From the NCBI RefSeq assembly GCF_024758005.1, contig NZ_CP103288.1:3038001-3102000 (forward strand): a DNA stretch of 64,000 nucleotides, given 5' to 3'. The DNA is from Pseudarthrobacter sp. NS4 (GTDB lineage: Bacteria; Actinomycetota; Actinomycetes; Actinomycetales; Micrococcaceae). The position numbers and the translations under genes are program-made. Under the pieces are notes generated by a model. The model was not told where the DNA came from and made no database searches. It saw only the letters and a program-made list of their open reading frames with translations. Positions 46,278 to 57,831 of this stretch are shown piece after piece (positions within the stretch are counted from its first letter, which is position 1; every line of letters begins with the position of its first letter).

Positions 46278-46748
46278 TTACCAGCGGTAGTGTGCGAAGG
46301 CCTTGTTGGACTCGGCCATCTTGTGGGTGTCTTCGCGACGCTTCACAGCGGCACCGAGACCGTTGGAGGCATCCAGGATTTCGTTCTGGAGTCGCTCGGT
46401 CATCGTCTTCTCGCGGCGGGCCTTGGAGTAGCCAACCAACCAGCGCAGGGCGAGTGCGGTGGAGCGGCCCGGCTTGACCTCAACCGGAACCTGGTAGGTG
46501 GCGCCGCCGACGCGGCGGGAGCGGACCTCGAGGGAAGGCTTGACGTTGTCCATTGCCTTCTTGAGGGCTGCAACGGGGTCGCCGCCGGACTTGGCGCGTG
46601 CGCCTTCGAGGGCGCCGTAAACGATGCGCTCTGCCGTGGACTTCTTGCCATCAACGAGAACCTTGTTGATCAGCTGGGTCACCAGCGGGGAGCCGTAAAC
46701 GGGATCTAGTACGAGCGGCCGCTTGGGGGCCGGACCCTTGCGAGGCAT
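46278..46748 (-). CDS. rpsG: 30S ribosomal protein S7
   Basis: uS7, organiser of the small-subunit head. 156 residues from the ATG at 46748 ([20 protein letters not shown]). The open frame continues upstream through rpsL territory without meaning. Contains [20 protein letters not shown] and the C-terminal KAFAHYRW. Confidence 0.98.
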   Translation of the reverse strand: MPRKGPAPKRPLVLDPVYGSPLVTQLINKVLVDGKKSTAERIVYGALEGARAKSGGDPVAALKKAMDNVKPSLEVRSRRVGGATYQVPVEVKPGRSTALALRWLVGYSKARREKTMTERLQNEILDASNGLGAAVKRREDTHKMAESNKAFAHYRW

Positions 46749-46749
46749 A

Positions 46750-47124
46750 TTACTTCTTCTCCATCTTTGCGCCGTAGCGGCTGCGTGCCTGCTTACGGTT
46801 CTTGACACCCTGGGTATCGAGGGCGCCACGGACGATCTTGTAGCGGACACCCGGGAGGTCCTTCACACGACCACCGCGAACGAGCACAATGGAGTGCTCC
46901 TGAAGGTTGTGGCCAACACCGGGGATGTAGGCGGTTACTTCAACGCCGCCGTTGAGGCGCACACGTGCCACCTTACGCAGAGCCGAGTTCGGCTTCTTCG
47001 GGGTGGTGGTGTAGACGCGGGTGCAAACACCGCGGCGCATGGGGCTGCCCTTAAGCGCGGGAGCCTTGGTCTTTGAGACCTTAGGCGTGCGGCCCTTGCG
47101 GACCAACTGGTTAATCGTAGGCAC
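46750..47124 (-). CDS. rpsL: 30S ribosomal protein S12
   Basis: uS12 in the decoding centre. The GTG at 47124 gives 124 residues ([20 protein letters not shown]). The streptomycin-relevant segments [11 protein letters not shown] and [11 protein letters not shown] carry the wild-type lysines. Overlapping upstream frame is non-coding. One base separates its stop from the rpsG start. Confidence 0.98.
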   Translation of the reverse strand: MPTINQLVRKGRTPKVSKTKAPALKGSPMRRGVCTRVYTTTPKKPNSALRKVARVRLNGGVEVTAYIPGVGHNLQEHSIVLVRGGRVKDLPGVRYKIVRGALDTQGVKNRKQARSRYGAKMEKK

Positions 47125-47503
47125 TCTCGTGTTCTCCGTTTTATCCGGAGTGGCCGCTTCCAGCCACTCTCCTGTTGCGATGCCCCGCCGCCCGGGCCTT
47201 AAAGAAGAACTCCAGGGCGGCGAAGGCGAAGCCTTTAATAGTCGGATCGCACACCGGGACATGACTCGCGTCTTCAATGGTCCCTAGGCATGCAAAAATG
47301 TGGCATACGTTGCACAAGAACCCTGCAAACCGGAAACGTCGCTCTGGTTCAGCCTTTCAGCTGGAACCGGCGCACTCATCCACTGCCACAATAACAATTG
47401 GTAACAAGTCTAGCATGGACGGTCTCCCCGCCTTAATCGGCGGCTTAAACAGGGATGGTCCCCCACCTTGCGGTGACGGACCATCCCGTGGCTAAAACTG
47501 CCC
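47125..47503. other. 379-base gap between rpoC and rpsL
   Basis: No gene can be supported. It holds the rpoC terminal hairpin (47452-47487), a weak GGTTC/GAACC hairpin near 47346, and the leftward promoter for the str operon, which I cannot place with confidence (a TATTAA at about 47234-47239 on the minus strand is the only -10-like hint). Confidence 0.5.
47452..47487 (-). terminator. Hairpin after rpoC
   Basis: GGGATGGTCC pairs with GGACCATCCC, with an inner CCACC/GGTG pairing. It starts 16 bases beyond the rpoC stop. The T tract is poor (TGTTTAAG), so this is a probable but weak terminator. Confidence 0.6.
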
Positions 47504-50500
47504 TTAGCGGAAGTCGTTGCCCAGGTCGTAGTCGTCCAGCGGGATGGCGTGGAACTCAGGAGCTCCGTCGCCGCCCAGGGTGTCGTACGAGAAGTCACTG
47601 AATGCGCTGGGGCCGGTGAACAGGTTGGCCTTCGCTTCCTCAGTGGGCTCCACGGTGACCTCGGTGTAGCGCGGGAGGCCCGTGCCGGCCGGAATCAGCT
47701 TACCGATGATCACGTTCTCCTTGAGGCCCAGCAGCGGGTCGCTCTTGCCTTCCATGGCCGCCTGCGTCAGGACGCGGGTGGTCTCCTGGAAGGAAGCTGC
47801 GGACAGCCAGGACTCGGTGGCCAGCGATGCCTTGGTGATGCCCATGAGTTCAGGACGTCCGGAAGCCGGAGTCTTGCCCTCGGACACAACGCGGCGGTTG
47901 GCGTCCTCGAAGCGGCTGCGCTCGGCGAGTTCGCCGGGGAGCAGGTCCGATTCGCCGGACTCGATGACCGTGACGCGGCGCAGCATCTGGCGGACGATAA
48001 CCTCGACGTGCTTGTCGTGGATACCGATGCCCTGGCTGCGGTACACGCCCTGGACCTCGTCCACCAGGAACTTCTGTGCCGCACGGGGACCCATGATGCG
48101 CAGAACCTGCTTGGGATCCACCGGACCGTTGATCAGCTTCTGGCCGACGGTGACGTGGTCGCCGTCTTCGATCAGCAGGCGTGAACGGCGCAGGACCGGG
48201 TAAGCGATCTCTTCGGTTCCGTCATCCGGCGTGATGACCAGGCGCATCTGGCGCTCGGACTCTTCGATGGTGATGCGGCCGGCTGCTTCAGCAATCGGTG
48301 CAACACCCTTCGGAGTACGGGCTTCGAAGAGCTCCTGGATACGGGGCAGACCCTGGGTGATGTCGTCGCCGCCGCTGGCGGAGACTGCACCACCGGTGTG
48401 GAACGTACGCATGGTCAGCTGGGTACCCGGCTCACCGATGGACTGTGCGGCGATGATGCCCACGGCCTCGCCGATGTCCACGGTCTTGCCGGTGGCCAGC
48501 GAACGGCCGTAGCACAGGGCGCAGGTGCCGACGCTGGACTCACAGGTGAGTACGGAGCGGACCTTGACCTCGGTGATGCCTGCCTTGAAGAGCTCGTCGA
48601 TGACGACGTCGCCGCAGTCGGTGCCGGCGGCTGCGAGGACGTTGCCCTCGGAGTCCACGACGTCGACGGCCAACGTACGTGCGTAGGCGCTGTTCTCGAC
48701 GTTCTCGTCGAGCACCAGCTCACCGTTGGAATCGGCGACGGCGATCGGCGTGACCAGGCCACGCTCGGTGCCGCAGTCCTCTTCACGGACGATGACATCC
48801 TGGGACACGTCCACCAGACGACGTGTCAGGTAACCCGAGTTGGCGGTACGCAGCGCGGTGTCAGCCAGACCCTTACGGGCGCCGTGCGTGGCGATGAAGT
48901 ATTCCAGAACCGACAGGCCCTCACGGTAGGAGGACTTGATGGGACGGGGAATAATTTCACCCTTCGGGTTGGCCACCAGGCCACGGATACCCGCGATCTG
49001 GCGGACCTGCATCCAGTTACCACGTGCACCGGAGGACACCATGCGGTTGATGGTGTTCATCGGCGACAGGCTGTCACGCATTGCCTGGGCAATCTCGTTG
49101 GTCGCCTTGTTCCAGATCTCGATCAGTTCCTGGCGACGCTCGTCGTCGTCGATCAGGCCCTTGTCGTACTGGCCCTGGATCTTGGCGGCGCGCTCCTCGT
49201 AACCGGCGAGGATCGCCGGCTTCGCGGCCGGGACCTCGATGTCGGAGATGGCAACGGTGACGCCTGAACGGGTGGCCCAGTAGAACCCGGCATCCTTCAG
49301 GTTGTCCAGCGTTGCCGCGGTGACGACCTTCGGGTAGCGCTCGGCAAGGTCGTTGACGATGCGGGACAGTTCGCCCTTGTCGGCAACAGCCTCAACCCAG
49401 GGGTAGTCCTCGGGCAGGGTCTCGTTGAAGAGAACCTGGCCCAGGGAGGTCTGGACGAGTGCGGGCTGACCCGGCTCCCAGCCTTCCGGAGCTTCCCACC
49501 CGGCGTAAGGCACGAAGCCTTCGAGGCGGATCTTGACCTGGGAGTTCAGGTGCAGCTCGCGGGCATCGAACGCCATGATGGCCTCTGCAACCGAAGCGAA
49601 GACGCGGCCTTCGCCAGCTGAACCGACGCGCTTGGTGGTCAGGTGGTAGAGGCCGATGATCATATCCTGCGAAGGCAGGGTGACCGGGCGTCCGTCGGAG
49701 GGCTTCAGGATGTTGTTCGAGGACAGCATCAGGATGCGGGCTTCAGCCTGGGCCTCGGGGCTCAGCGGCAGGTGGACTGCCATCTGGTCACCGTCGAAGT
49801 CGGCGTTGAAGGCGCCACAAACCAGCGGGTGGAGCTGGATTGCCTTACCTTCAACAAGCTGCGGCTCGAATGCCTGGATGCCGAGGCGGTGCAGGGTAGG
49901 TGCACGGTTGAGCAGCACCGGGTGTTCGGTGATGATCTCTTCCAGCACGTCCCAGACCTGCGGACGGTAACGCTCAACCATGCGCTTGGCCGACTTGATG
50001 TTCTGTGCGTGGTTGAGGTCAACCAGGCGCTTCATCACGAACGGCTTGAAGAGCTCCAGCGCCATCTGCTTGGGCAGGCCGCACTGGTGCAGCTTCAGCT
50101 GCGGGCCGACGACGATGACCGAACGGCCGGAGTAGTCGACGCGCTTGCCGAGGAGGTTCTGGCGGAAACGGCCCTGCTTGCCCTTGAGCATGTCGCTCAG
50201 GGACTTCAGGGGACGGTTGCCCGGTCCGGTGACCGGACGGCCGCGGCGGCCGTTGTCGAAGAGGCTGTCAACAGCTTCCTGAAGCATGCGCTTCTCGTTG
50301 TTGACGATGATCTCCGGAGCACCCAGGTCAAGCAGGCGCTTGAGGCGGTTGTTGCGGTTGATCACACGGCGGTACAGGTCATTGAGGTCGGAGGTCGCGA
50401 AGCGGCCACCGTCCAGCTGGACCATGGGGCGCAGTTCCGGCGGGATCACCGGGACGGCGTCGAGGACCATGCCAAGCGGGCTGTTGTTAGTGGTCAGGAA

Positions 50501-51403
50501 CGCGTTGACCACCTTCAGGCGCTTGAGGGCACGGGTCTTGCGCTGGCCCTTGCCGTTGGCGATGATGTCGCGCAGCAGGTCAGACTCGGCCTGCATGTCG
50601 AAGCTTTCAAGACGCTTCTTGATTGCTTCGGCACCCATGGAGCCTTCGAAGTACATGCCGTAGCGGTCGCGCAGCTCGCGGTACAGGCCTTCGTCACCTT
50701 CGAGGTCTGCGACCTTGAGGTTCTTGAAGCGGTCCCAGACCTGCTCGAGGCGCTCGATATCGGCGTCGGCGCGCTTGCGCACGTTGGCCATCTGGCGGTC
50801 GGCGGAGTCGCGGGCCTTCTTCTTGTCCGCAGCCTTCGCGCCTTCACCCTCAAGGCGGGCAATTTCGCCTTCGAGGTCGCGGGCGATCGCCGCGATGTCG
50901 GAGTCGCGGTTGTCGATCAGCTGCTTCTTCTCGATGTCGTGCTCAACCTGCAGGTTGGGCAGTTCCTCGTGGCGGGCAGCCTCGTCGACGCTGGTGATCA
51001 TGTAGGCAGCGAAGTAGATGACCTTTTCGAGGTCCTTCGGTGCCAGGTCAAGGAGGTAGCCCAGGCGGGACGGAACGCCCTTGAAGTACCAGATGTGCGT
51101 GACCGGAGCGGCCAGCTCGATGTGGCCCATGCGTTCGCGGCGGACCTTGGCGCGGGTGACTTCAACGCCACACCGCTCACAGATGATGCCCTTGAAGCGC
51201 ACGCGCTTGTACTTGCCGCAGTAGCATTCCCAGTCCCGGGACGGGCCGAAGATCTTCTCGCAGAAGAGTCCGTCCTTCTCGGGCTTGAGCGTGCGGTAGT
51301 TGATGGTTTCCGGCTTCTTAACCTCGCCGTACGACCAGCCGCGGATGTCTTCCGCGGTGGCGAGGCCGATCTGCATGAGGCCGAAGGAGGATTCGCTGGA
51401 CAT
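47504..51403 (-). CDS. rpoC: RNA polymerase beta' subunit
   Basis: Catalytic subunit of RNA polymerase, 1299 residues. The N-terminal zinc site is C60, C62, C75 and C78 ([23 protein letters not shown]). The catalytic NADFDGDQM has aspartates D535, D537 and D539. A second cysteine cluster ([13 protein letters not shown]) and the trigger-loop region ([18 protein letters not shown]) are present. A frame of normal actinobacterial length. Separated from rpoB by 106 bases containing a palindrome. Confidence 0.99.
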   Translation of the reverse strand: MSSESSFGLMQIGLATAEDIRGWSYGEVKKPETINYRTLKPEKDGLFCEKIFGPSRDWECYCGKYKRVRFKGIICERCGVEVTRAKVRRERMGHIELAAPVTHIWYFKGVPSRLGYLLDLAPKDLEKVIYFAAYMITSVDEAARHEELPNLQVEHDIEKKQLIDNRDSDIAAIARDLEGEIARLEGEGAKAADKKKARDSADRQMANVRKRADADIERLEQVWDRFKNLKVADLEGDEGLYRELRDRYGMYFEGSMGAEAIKKRLESFDMQAESDLLRDIIANGKGQRKTRALKRLKVVNAFLTTNNSPLGMVLDAVPVIPPELRPMVQLDGGRFATSDLNDLYRRVINRNNRLKRLLDLGAPEIIVNNEKRMLQEAVDSLFDNGRRGRPVTGPGNRPLKSLSDMLKGKQGRFRQNLLGKRVDYSGRSVIVVGPQLKLHQCGLPKQMALELFKPFVMKRLVDLNHAQNIKSAKRMVERYRPQVWDVLEEIITEHPVLLNRAPTLHRLGIQAFEPQLVEGKAIQLHPLVCGAFNADFDGDQMAVHLPLSPEAQAEARILMLSSNNILKPSDGRPVTLPSQDMIIGLYHLTTKRVGSAGEGRVFASVAEAIMAFDARELHLNSQVKIRLEGFVPYAGWEAPEGWEPGQPALVQTSLGQVLFNETLPEDYPWVEAVADKGELSRIVNDLAERYPKVVTAATLDNLKDAGFYWATRSGVTVAISDIEVPAAKPAILAGYEERAAKIQGQYDKGLIDDDERRQELIEIWNKATNEIAQAMRDSLSPMNTINRMVSSGARGNWMQVRQIAGIRGLVANPKGEIIPRPIKSSYREGLSVLEYFIATHGARKGLADTALRTANSGYLTRRLVDVSQDVIVREEDCGTERGLVTPIAVADSNGELVLDENVENSAYARTLAVDVVDSEGNVLAAAGTDCGDVVIDELFKAGITEVKVRSVLTCESSVGTCALCYGRSLATGKTVDIGEAVGIIAAQSIGEPGTQLTMRTFHTGGAVSASGGDDITQGLPRIQELFEARTPKGVAPIAEAAGRITIEESERQMRLVITPDDGTEEIAYPVLRRSRLLIEDGDHVTVGQKLINGPVDPKQVLRIMGPRAAQKFLVDEVQGVYRSQGIGIHDKHVEVIVRQMLRRVTVIESGESDLLPGELAERSRFEDANRRVVSEGKTPASGRPELMGITKASLATESWLSAASFQETTRVLTQAAMEGKSDPLLGLKENVIIGKLIPAGTGLPRYTEVTVEPTEEAKANLFTGPSAFSDFSYDTLGGDGAPEFHAIPLDDYDLGNDFR

Positions 51404-51468
51404 ATGGTCCCTGTTCTCTCTTGTTCTCTAAATTCTGAAGTCTTGGGTTACGGGAAGAGGGAGGTGGG

Positions 51469-51500
51469 GTACGACGGCGGGTGGCCACCCGCCGTCGTAC
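51469..51500. repeat. 32-bp perfect palindrome between rpoB and rpoC
   Basis: GTACGACGGCGGGTGG is followed directly by its exact reverse complement. It lies 9 bases beyond the rpoB stop and 65 bases before the rpoC start. There is no T run, so it is a hairpin or cruciform rather than a terminator. It could set relative rpoB and rpoC levels. Confidence 0.75.
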
Positions 51501-51509
51501 GCCCGCCTG

Positions 51510-54500
51510 CTAAACCTCTTCTACGGAACTGGGCTCTGCACGAGACAGATCGATGCCCAGTTCTTCCGCAGCCGTGAAGACTGCGTCATCAGAGTCACGC
51601 ATTTCAATTGTGGTTCCGTCCGTGGAAAGGACTTCCACGTTCAGGCACAGCGACTGCATTTCCTTGATCAAGACCTTGAAGGACTCAGGAACGCCCGGCT
51701 CGGGGATGTTCTCGCCCTTGACGATGGCTTCGTAGACCTTCACACGACCGTGGATGTCATCGGACTTGATCGTGAGGAGTTCCTGGAGCGTGTAGGCGGC
51801 GCCGTAAGCTTCGAGCGCCCACACTTCCATTTCACCGAAGCGCTGGCCACCGAACTGTGCCTTACCACCCAGCGGCTGCTGCGTGATCATGGAGTACGGG
51901 CCGGTGGAGCGGGCGTGGATCTTGTCGTCCACCAGGTGGTGGAGCTTCAGGATGTACATGTAGCCGACCGAGATCGGATCCGGGAACGGCTCGCCGGAGC
52001 GGCCGTCGAACAGACGCGTCTTGCCTGAGGAGTTGATCAGGCGCTCACCATCGCGGGTCACGTTGGTGGAGTCCAGCAGGCCCGTGATTTCCTCTTCGCG
52101 GGCACCGTCGAACACCGGCGTGGCAACAGTGGTCTGGCCACTCTCGCGCGGCAGGTTCGGCAGCTGCTTGACCCACTCGGGCTCGCCTTCGATCTTCCAA
52201 CCGGTCTTGGCAACCCAGCCGAGGTGCGTTTCAAGCACCTGGCCCACGTTCATACGGCCCGGGACACCCAGCGGGTTCAGGACGATATCAACAGGGGTGC
52301 CGTCGGCAAGGAAGGGCATGTCCTCAACGGGGAGGATCTTGGAGATGACACCCTTGTTGCCGTGGCGGCCGGCGAGCTTGTCGCCGTCGGTGATCTTGCG
52401 CTTGGCAGCCACGTAGACGCGGACCAGCTGGTTCACGCCCGGGGGCAGCTCGTCGTCGTTGTCACGGTCGAAGACCCGGACACCGATAACCGTGCCGGAC
52501 TCGCCGTGCGGCACCTTCAGGGAGGTGTCGCGGACTTCGCGGGACTTCTCACCGAAGATGGCGCGCAGCAGGCGCTCTTCCGGGGTCAACTCGGTTTCAC
52601 CCTTCGGGGTGACCTTTCCGACCAGGATGTCTCCTGCTTCAACCTCGGCACCGATGTGGATGATGCCGCGCTCGTCCAGGCCTGCCAGGACTTCCTCGGA
52701 GACGTTGGGGATGTCACGGGTGATTTCCTCGGCACCAAGCTTGGTGTCGCGGGCGTCGATCTCGTGCTCCTCGATGTGGATGGAGGAAAGAACGTCCTCG
52801 GCAACAATGCGCTGCGAGAGGATGATGGCGTCCTCGAAGTTGTGGCCTTCCCATGACATGAATGCCACGAGCAGGTTCTTACCGAGGGCGAGCTCGCCCT
52901 GGTCCGTTGCCGGGCCGTCGGCGATGATGCCGCCAACTTCCAGTCGCTGGCCTTCATTCACCAGGACGCGGTGGTTGTAGCAGTTGCCCTGGTTGGAGCG
53001 GGCGAACTTGTTGATGCGGTAGTTGGTTTCCGTACCGTCGTCGTTGAGCATGATGACGAGCTCAGCGGAGACCTCGGTGACAACACCGGCCTTCTTGGCG
53101 ATGACAACGTCACCGGCGTCGACGGCAGCAGCGCGCTCCATGCCGGTGCCCACGAACGGAGCCTCAGAACGGACCAGCGGCACGGCCTGGCGCTGCATGT
53201 TGGCACCCATGAGGGCGCGGTTGGCATCGTCATGCTCGAGGAACGGGATCAGGGCGGTAGCCACGGACACCATCTGGCGCGGGGAAACGTCCATGAACTC
53301 GACGTCCTCGGCGGGAACGAGCACAGGCTCGCCTCCACCACCACGGGCACGGACGAGGACAGTGTCCTCGGCGAACTTCTTGTTCTCGTCCAGCGGGGCG
53401 TTGGCCTGGGCGATCAGCACCTCAGCCTCGTCGTCGGCGGTCAGGTACTGGACGTCGTCGGAAACGACGCCGCCCTTGACCAGGCGGTACGGGGTCTCGA
53501 TGAAGCCGAACGGGTTGATGCGTCCGTAGGATGCCAGCGAGCCGATCAGACCAATGTTCGGGCCTTCAGGGGTTTCGATGGGGCACATACGTCCGTAGTG
53601 GGACGGGTGCACGTCACGGACTTCCATGCCGGCGCGGTCACGGGACAGACCACCGGGGCCAAGGGCCGACAGGCGGCGCTTGTGGGTCAGGCCCGAGAGC
53701 GGGTTGTTCTGGTCCATGAACTGCGACAGCTGGGACGTTCCGAAGAACTCCTTGATGGCTGCAACCACGGGGCGGATGTTGATCAGGGTCTGCGGCGTGA
53801 TGGCCTCGACGTCCTGGGTCGTCATACGCTCGCGGACAACGCGCTCCATGCGGGACAGGCCGGTGCGGACCTGGTTCTCGATGAGCTCGCCGACGGCGCG
53901 GATGCGGCGGTTGCCGAAGTGGTCGATGTCGTCAATTTCGACGCGCAGGTCAACTTCCTGGCCATCGCGGGTGCCCTTGATGGTCTTCTCGCCGGCGTGC
54001 AGCGCGACGAGGAACTTGATCATGGCCACGATGTCTTCAACGTGCAGGACCGAAGCTTCCTTGTCGCCAAGGGAGCGGTCAATGCCCAGCTTGCGGTTGA
54101 TCTTGTAGCGGCCAACCTTGGCCAGATCGTAGCGCTTGGAGTTGAAGTACAGGTTGTCCAGCAGGGACTGGGCAGCCTCGACGGTGGGCGGCTCGCCCGG
54201 GCGCAGCTTCCGGTAGATGTCCAGCAACGCGTCTTCGCGGGTCTCGGTGGCGTCCTTCTCCAGGGTTGCCCGCATGGAGTCGTACTGGCCGAACTCTTCG
54301 AGGATCTGGCCTTCGGTCCAGCCGAGGGCCTTCAGCAGAACGGTGACGGACTGCTTGCGCTTGCGGTCAAGGCGTACGCCGACCTGGTCGCGCTTGTCGA
54401 TTTCGAGCTCGAACCATGCACCGCGGGACGGGATGATCTTGGCGGTGAAGATGTCCTTGTCGCTGGTCTTGTCAGCGGCGCGCTCGAAGTAGGCGCCCGG

Positions 54501-55019
54501 CGAACGGACCAGCTGGGAGACGACGACACGCTCGGTGCCGTTGACCACGAAGGTGCCCTTCTCCGTCATCAGCGGGAAGTCGCCCATGAACACGGTCTGC
54601 TGCTTGATTTCGCCCGTGTTGTTGTTCATGAACTCGGCCTTGACGTACAGCGGAGCCGAGTAGGTTGCGTCCCGGTCCTTGCACTCGGCCATGGTGTACT
54701 TGGGGTCAGCGAACTCCGGATCGGAGAAGCTCAGGGACATGGTGCCCTGGAAGTCCTCGATCGGGGAGATCTCTTCGAAGATGTCCGACAGGCCGGACGT
54801 AGTTGCGACGCTGAGATCGTTTTCTTCGACAGCCTTTGCTACGCGTGCCTGCCAGCGCTCGTTGCCGACCAGCCAGTCAAAGCTGTCCGTCTGCAGGGCA
54901 AGCAGATTCGGAACATCAAGAGGTTCGTGAATCTTTGCGAATGAGAGCCGGCGAGTGGCACCATCAGTGCTGTCGGCGGTGTTAGCGGTTTCGTTATTAG
55001 AGGTGCTCGAGGCGACCAA
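51510..55019 (-). CDS. rpoB: RNA polymerase beta subunit
   Basis: 1169 residues from a TTG start at 55019 ([14 protein letters not shown]), supported by GGAAGGAT seven bases upstream. A GTG at 55034 would add five residues. The rifampicin region [20 protein letters not shown] and [12 protein letters not shown] carries D436, H446 and S451, all wild type, so no rif-resistance change is present. The rest, to the C-terminal [19 protein letters not shown], is intact. Long antisense frames here are codon-bias shadows. Confidence 0.99.
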   Translation of the reverse strand: MVASSTSNNETANTADSTDGATRRLSFAKIHEPLDVPNLLALQTDSFDWLVGNERWQARVAKAVEENDLSVATTSGLSDIFEEISPIEDFQGTMSLSFSDPEFADPKYTMAECKDRDATYSAPLYVKAEFMNNNTGEIKQQTVFMGDFPLMTEKGTFVVNGTERVVVSQLVRSPGAYFERAADKTSDKDIFTAKIIPSRGAWFELEIDKRDQVGVRLDRKRKQSVTVLLKALGWTEGQILEEFGQYDSMRATLEKDATETREDALLDIYRKLRPGEPPTVEAAQSLLDNLYFNSKRYDLAKVGRYKINRKLGIDRSLGDKEASVLHVEDIVAMIKFLVALHAGEKTIKGTRDGQEVDLRVEIDDIDHFGNRRIRAVGELIENQVRTGLSRMERVVRERMTTQDVEAITPQTLINIRPVVAAIKEFFGTSQLSQFMDQNNPLSGLTHKRRLSALGPGGLSRDRAGMEVRDVHPSHYGRMCPIETPEGPNIGLIGSLASYGRINPFGFIETPYRLVKGGVVSDDVQYLTADDEAEVLIAQANAPLDENKKFAEDTVLVRARGGGGEPVLVPAEDVEFMDVSPRQMVSVATALIPFLEHDDANRALMGANMQRQAVPLVRSEAPFVGTGMERAAAVDAGDVVIAKKAGVVTEVSAELVIMLNDDGTETNYRINKFARSNQGNCYNHRVLVNEGQRLEVGGIIADGPATDQGELALGKNLLVAFMSWEGHNFEDAIILSQRIVAEDVLSSIHIEEHEIDARDTKLGAEEITRDIPNVSEEVLAGLDERGIIHIGAEVEAGDILVGKVTPKGETELTPEERLLRAIFGEKSREVRDTSLKVPHGESGTVIGVRVFDRDNDDELPPGVNQLVRVYVAAKRKITDGDKLAGRHGNKGVISKILPVEDMPFLADGTPVDIVLNPLGVPGRMNVGQVLETHLGWVAKTGWKIEGEPEWVKQLPNLPRESGQTTVATPVFDGAREEEITGLLDSTNVTRDGERLINSSGKTRLFDGRSGEPFPDPISVGYMYILKLHHLVDDKIHARSTGPYSMITQQPLGGKAQFGGQRFGEMEVWALEAYGAAYTLQELLTIKSDDIHGRVKVYEAIVKGENIPEPGVPESFKVLIKEMQSLCLNVEVLSTDGTTIEMRDSDDAVFTAAEELGIDLSRAEPSSVEEV

Positions 55020-55381
55020 GAGGGATCCTTCCACAGACCTTCAGGCGTTTTCAGATCTCCCCCGCTGTGCACCCTGCGGAATGAATCCACAGTGCTACCA
55101 TCCGGTTCCGCTATATGACCCGGGGCCGGTGCTGACCATGCTGTGACGTTGTTGACGGCACGTTGATTGTCAGCTGCCAGGCAAAGCCCACCGCTATATG
55201 AAGGCTGAAGGTAAACAGGGAAGACGCAAATATCTACGATACGGCAAAATAACCTACGTGTCTACCCCACATCGGGCCGGATTGCAAGCACCGGTTTTCT
55301 GCGCTGTCCCTTGACTTGCTCTTCCCTTAAACCTTGGGACAGCTTACCCCTGCCCCTGCAGGGCAGGTCTGCCCGCGCCGG
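55020..55381. other. 362-base upstream region of rpoB with a duplicated motif
   Basis: No gene can be supported. On the minus strand TCATATAGCGG occurs at 55191-55201 and 55108-55118, 83 bases apart, upstream of the rpoB start at 55019. The same motif precedes rpoA. It should contain the rpoBC promoter or promoters. No clear -35 partner was found. Confidence 0.5.
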
Positions 55382-55852
55382 TCACAGCCGCAGGGTCACC
55401 CCTTCGGCGGTGCAGGTTCCCGAGTTTGCGAACACGGCGTCGCGGACCGCGTCCTTCGATTCCTGCGCGGGTTCCCCGCCCGATTCGGCTGCCGCAGAGT
55501 GGTCGATGGCGAGAAGGCTGAGTGATGCGAACAGCCCCTGAAGATCCCCCGTCACAGTATCCTTCGCATCCTCGGCCTGGGCGTAGATGTCCTCATAGCC
55601 TTGCGGATCACCCGGCCGGACGGCGGCGTAGTCGGCAAACAGGGAGTTGAAACGCTCGCACGCTTCCCTGGCTCCTCCGGGAGCGGATGCTGAAGACGTC
55701 CCGCCGGCACCGGCCTCCGGGGAGTGTTCCACCTGGCCCGGCTCCGGCTGGCCTGACTCCCCGGAAACCGGGGCGCCGACGGAACAGGCGGTCAGCCCGG
55801 CCAGGCCGGCAATAACGGCCAGGGCGAGGGTCTTCTTCACGATCTTCTCCAT
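55382..55852 (-). CDS. Small lipoprotein of unknown function
   Basis: 156-residue predicted lipoprotein. The signal peptide MEKIVKKTLALAVIAGLAG is followed by the lipobox LTAC with lipidated C23. A Gly/Pro/Glu/Ser-rich linker (about 24-60) leads to a helical domain with ACERFNSLFADYAAVRP. A second Cys lies near the C-terminus (NSGTCTAEGV), perhaps bonded to the one in EACERF. I start at the ATG at 55852; the longer frame from 55984 would put the signal peptide internally. It faces away from the thiolase. No family is recognised. Confidence 0.75.
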   Translation of the reverse strand: MEKIVKKTLALAVIAGLAGLTACSVGAPVSGESGQPEPGQVEHSPEAGAGGTSSASAPGGAREACERFNSLFADYAAVRPGDPQGYEDIYAQAEDAKDTVTGDLQGLFASLSLLAIDHSAAAESGGEPAQESKDAVRDAVFANSGTCTAEGVTLRL

Positions 55853-56069
55853 CCGTCCCGCATCCCGGGGCCCACTGTCCCCGGCAAGGTGTCCGCCGTC
55901 CACCCTACGCACGCTGCCGCCGTCGTGCATCCCGGGACGATGGGGACTTCTCCCCTGCAGGGTCCTTGCCTGCGGAATGCACATAGGGCTTCCTGCGTTT
56001 GTATATATAGGTGACCAGGGTCACGATAGCCTTGGTGGCTTACATCGGATCAGAGCGGAAGAGATAACC

Positions 56070-57269
56070 ATGGCCAACTCTCCTGACAACACTGACGTTG
56101 TCATCCTCGCGGCTGCACGCACTCCGCAGGGAAAGATCAACGGGCAACTTGCGGGCTTCACCGCAGTGGACCTGGGCGCGCACGCGATCAAAGCCGCCTT
56201 GGACGCCAGCGGGGTGGACGTGGCCGACGTGGAGGCCGTGATTATGGGCCAGGTCCTGCAGGCGGGCGCGGGCCAGAACCCGGCACGGCAAAGCTCCATC
56301 GGCGCCGGCATCGGCTGGAACGTTCCGGCGGTGACCGTTAACAAGGTCTGCCTCTCCGGGCTGACGGCGGTCATCGACGCGGCGCGGATGATCCGCGGCG
56401 GTGAGGCTTCGGTTGTGGTGGCCGGCGGGCAGGAGTCCATGTCCCGGGCGCCGCACCTGCTTCCCGGGTCGAGGCAGGGATGGAACTACGGATCCATCCA
56501 GGCATTGGATGCTGCTGCCCATGACGGGCTGACCGACGCCTTCGATGGCCAATCGATGGGCCTCTCCACGGAAACCCGCAACCTCACCCTCGGCATTGAC
56601 CGCACGTCGCAGGACAACGTTGCTGCGCAGTCGCACCAGCGCGCCGCGCTGGCAGCCAAGAACGGAACGTTCGACGACGAGATCGTCCCGGTCAGCGTGA
56701 AGCAGCGTAAGGGTGATCCCCTCGTGGTGGGCACCGATGAAGGCGTCCGGCCCAACGCCTCGGTTGAGTCGCTTGCCGGTTTGCGCGCGGCGTTCGTCAC
56801 GGACGGCACCATCACGGCAGGCAACTCCTCACCCCTGTCTGACGGCGCTGCCGCCCTGGTACTGGCCTCCCGCGGTTATGCGGAGCAACACGGCCTGGAA
56901 TACCTGGCCGTGGTGGGAAAGCCCGGACAGGTGGCGGGACCGGACAACTCGCTGCACTCCCAGCCCTCACACGCCATCCGGAACGCCTTGGACAGGGCCG
57001 GCTGGACCACCTCGGATCTGGACTTCATCGAGATCAACGAAGCCTTCGGATCCGTGGCCGTGCAGTCGCTCAAGGACCTGGACTACCCGATGGAGAAGTG
57101 CAATATCCATGGCGGCGCCATTGCGCTGGGCCATCCCATCGGCGCTTCCGGGGCCCGGTTGGCAGTGCATGCAGCCCACGAACTCAAGCGCCGCGGGTCC
57201 GGTAAGGCTGCAGTGTCCCTGTGCGGGGGCGGCGGACAGGGCGAAGCGCTCCTGCTGTACCGCGACTAA
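56070..57269 (+). CDS. Acetyl-CoA acetyltransferase (thiolase)
   Basis: Condenses or cleaves acetoacetyl-CoA in fatty-acid or polyhydroxyalkanoate-type metabolism. 399 residues from the ATG at 56070 (MANSPDNTDVVILAAARTPQ). The nucleophile C94 (NKVCLSGL), NEAF (323-326), H355 (ALGHPIGASGAR) and C385 (LCGGGGQGEA) are all in place. The upstream part of the open frame crosses the promoter region. Its stop overlaps the ybaK start (TAATG). Confidence 0.95.
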   Translation: MANSPDNTDVVILAAARTPQGKINGQLAGFTAVDLGAHAIKAALDASGVDVADVEAVIMGQVLQAGAGQNPARQSSIGAGIGWNVPAVTVNKVCLSGLTAVIDAARMIRGGEASVVVAGGQESMSRAPHLLPGSRQGWNYGSIQALDAAAHDGLTDAFDGQSMGLSTETRNLTLGIDRTSQDNVAAQSHQRAALAAKNGTFDDEIVPVSVKQRKGDPLVVGTDEGVRPNASVESLAGLRAAFVTDGTITAGNSSPLSDGAAALVLASRGYAEQHGLEYLAVVGKPGQVAGPDNSLHSQPSHAIRNALDRAGWTTSDLDFIEINEAFGSVAVQSLKDLDYPMEKCNIHGGAIALGHPIGASGARLAVHAAHELKRRGSGKAAVSLCGGGGQGEALLLYRD

Positions 57270-57766
57270 TGGCGGGACTATGCACCAAAGGGACGGACGG
57301 CGTCGGGCGGGAACGGTTCCTTGCTGACGCCGCCGCCCGCGGCGTCGAGGTAGATGTGGTGGAACGGCCAGCCGCCAAAAGTCTTGAGGACGCCGCCCGG
57401 ATCCTGGGTATCGGTCCCGGCGACATCATTAAGTCCCTCGTGGTCAAGCACAAGGACGGGTCATTCCTGTTTGCACTCATCCCGGGCGACCGCCAGATCT
57501 CCTGGCCCAAACTGCGGAGCCTCATAGGAGTGAACAAGCTCTCGTTGCCTCCAGCGGACGTGGCGCTTGAGGCAACAGGTTATGAACGGGGCACCATCAC
57601 GCCGTTGGGCAGCACCAACTCCTGGCCGGTCTATGCGGATGCCACCATTGCCGGAAGGCGGATCTCGATGGGCGCGGGTGCGCACGGCTACAGTGCTTTC
57701 GTTGACGCCGACGCCCTGACAGCTGCCCTGGATGCAGTTGTGGCCGACATATCCGATCCCGCCTGA
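57269..57766 (+). CDS. ybaK: YbaK/EbsC-type aminoacyl-tRNA deacylase
   Basis: Trans-editing domain protein that hydrolyses mischarged Cys-tRNA(Pro) or related species. 165 residues from the ATG overlapping the thiolase stop. Contains DAARILGIGPGDIIKSLVVK, LIPGDRQISWPKL, and the GSTNSWPVYADATI segment that forms the editing pocket. The exact substrate cannot be told from sequence alone, so the symbol is by family. It ends in a shared terminator with rplL. Confidence 0.87.
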   Translation: MAGLCTKGTDGVGRERFLADAAARGVEVDVVERPAAKSLEDAARILGIGPGDIIKSLVVKHKDGSFLFALIPGDRQISWPKLRSLIGVNKLSLPPADVALEATGYERGTITPLGSTNSWPVYADATIAGRRISMGAGAHGYSAFVDADALTAALDAVVADISDPA

Positions 57767-57785
57767 ATTTTCCAGGTTAAAGCAG

Positions 57786-57817
57786 AAAACCCCGCCCACC
57801 GGAGTGGACGGGGTTTT
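57786..57817. terminator. Bidirectional terminator between ybaK and rplL
   Basis: AAAACCCCG and CGGGGTTTT form the outer stem, flanked by A and T runs on both sides. It sits between two convergent stops, so it can serve both genes. Confidence 0.88.
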
Positions 57818-57831
57818 CCAGGAAAACGCTG

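Noticed and set aside
46750-47124. Possible streptomycin-resistance change in rpsL
   Set aside because: Both critical lysines, in TPKKPNS and GRVKDLP, are unchanged.
47125-47503. Small gene at 47277-47495 on the plus strand
   Set aside because: No ribosome-binding site, atypical composition, and it overlaps the str operon promoter region and the rpoC hairpin.
53640-53720. Possible rifampicin-resistance change in rpoB
   Set aside because: D436, H446 and S451 (equivalent to the common resistance positions) are all wild type.
52971-54944. 657-codon open frame on the plus strand opposite rpoB
   Set aside because: It is antisense to rpoB, with Val/Leu/Asp/Gly/Arg-rich low-information sequence typical of the codon-bias shadow of a high-GC gene. 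No domain is recognised.
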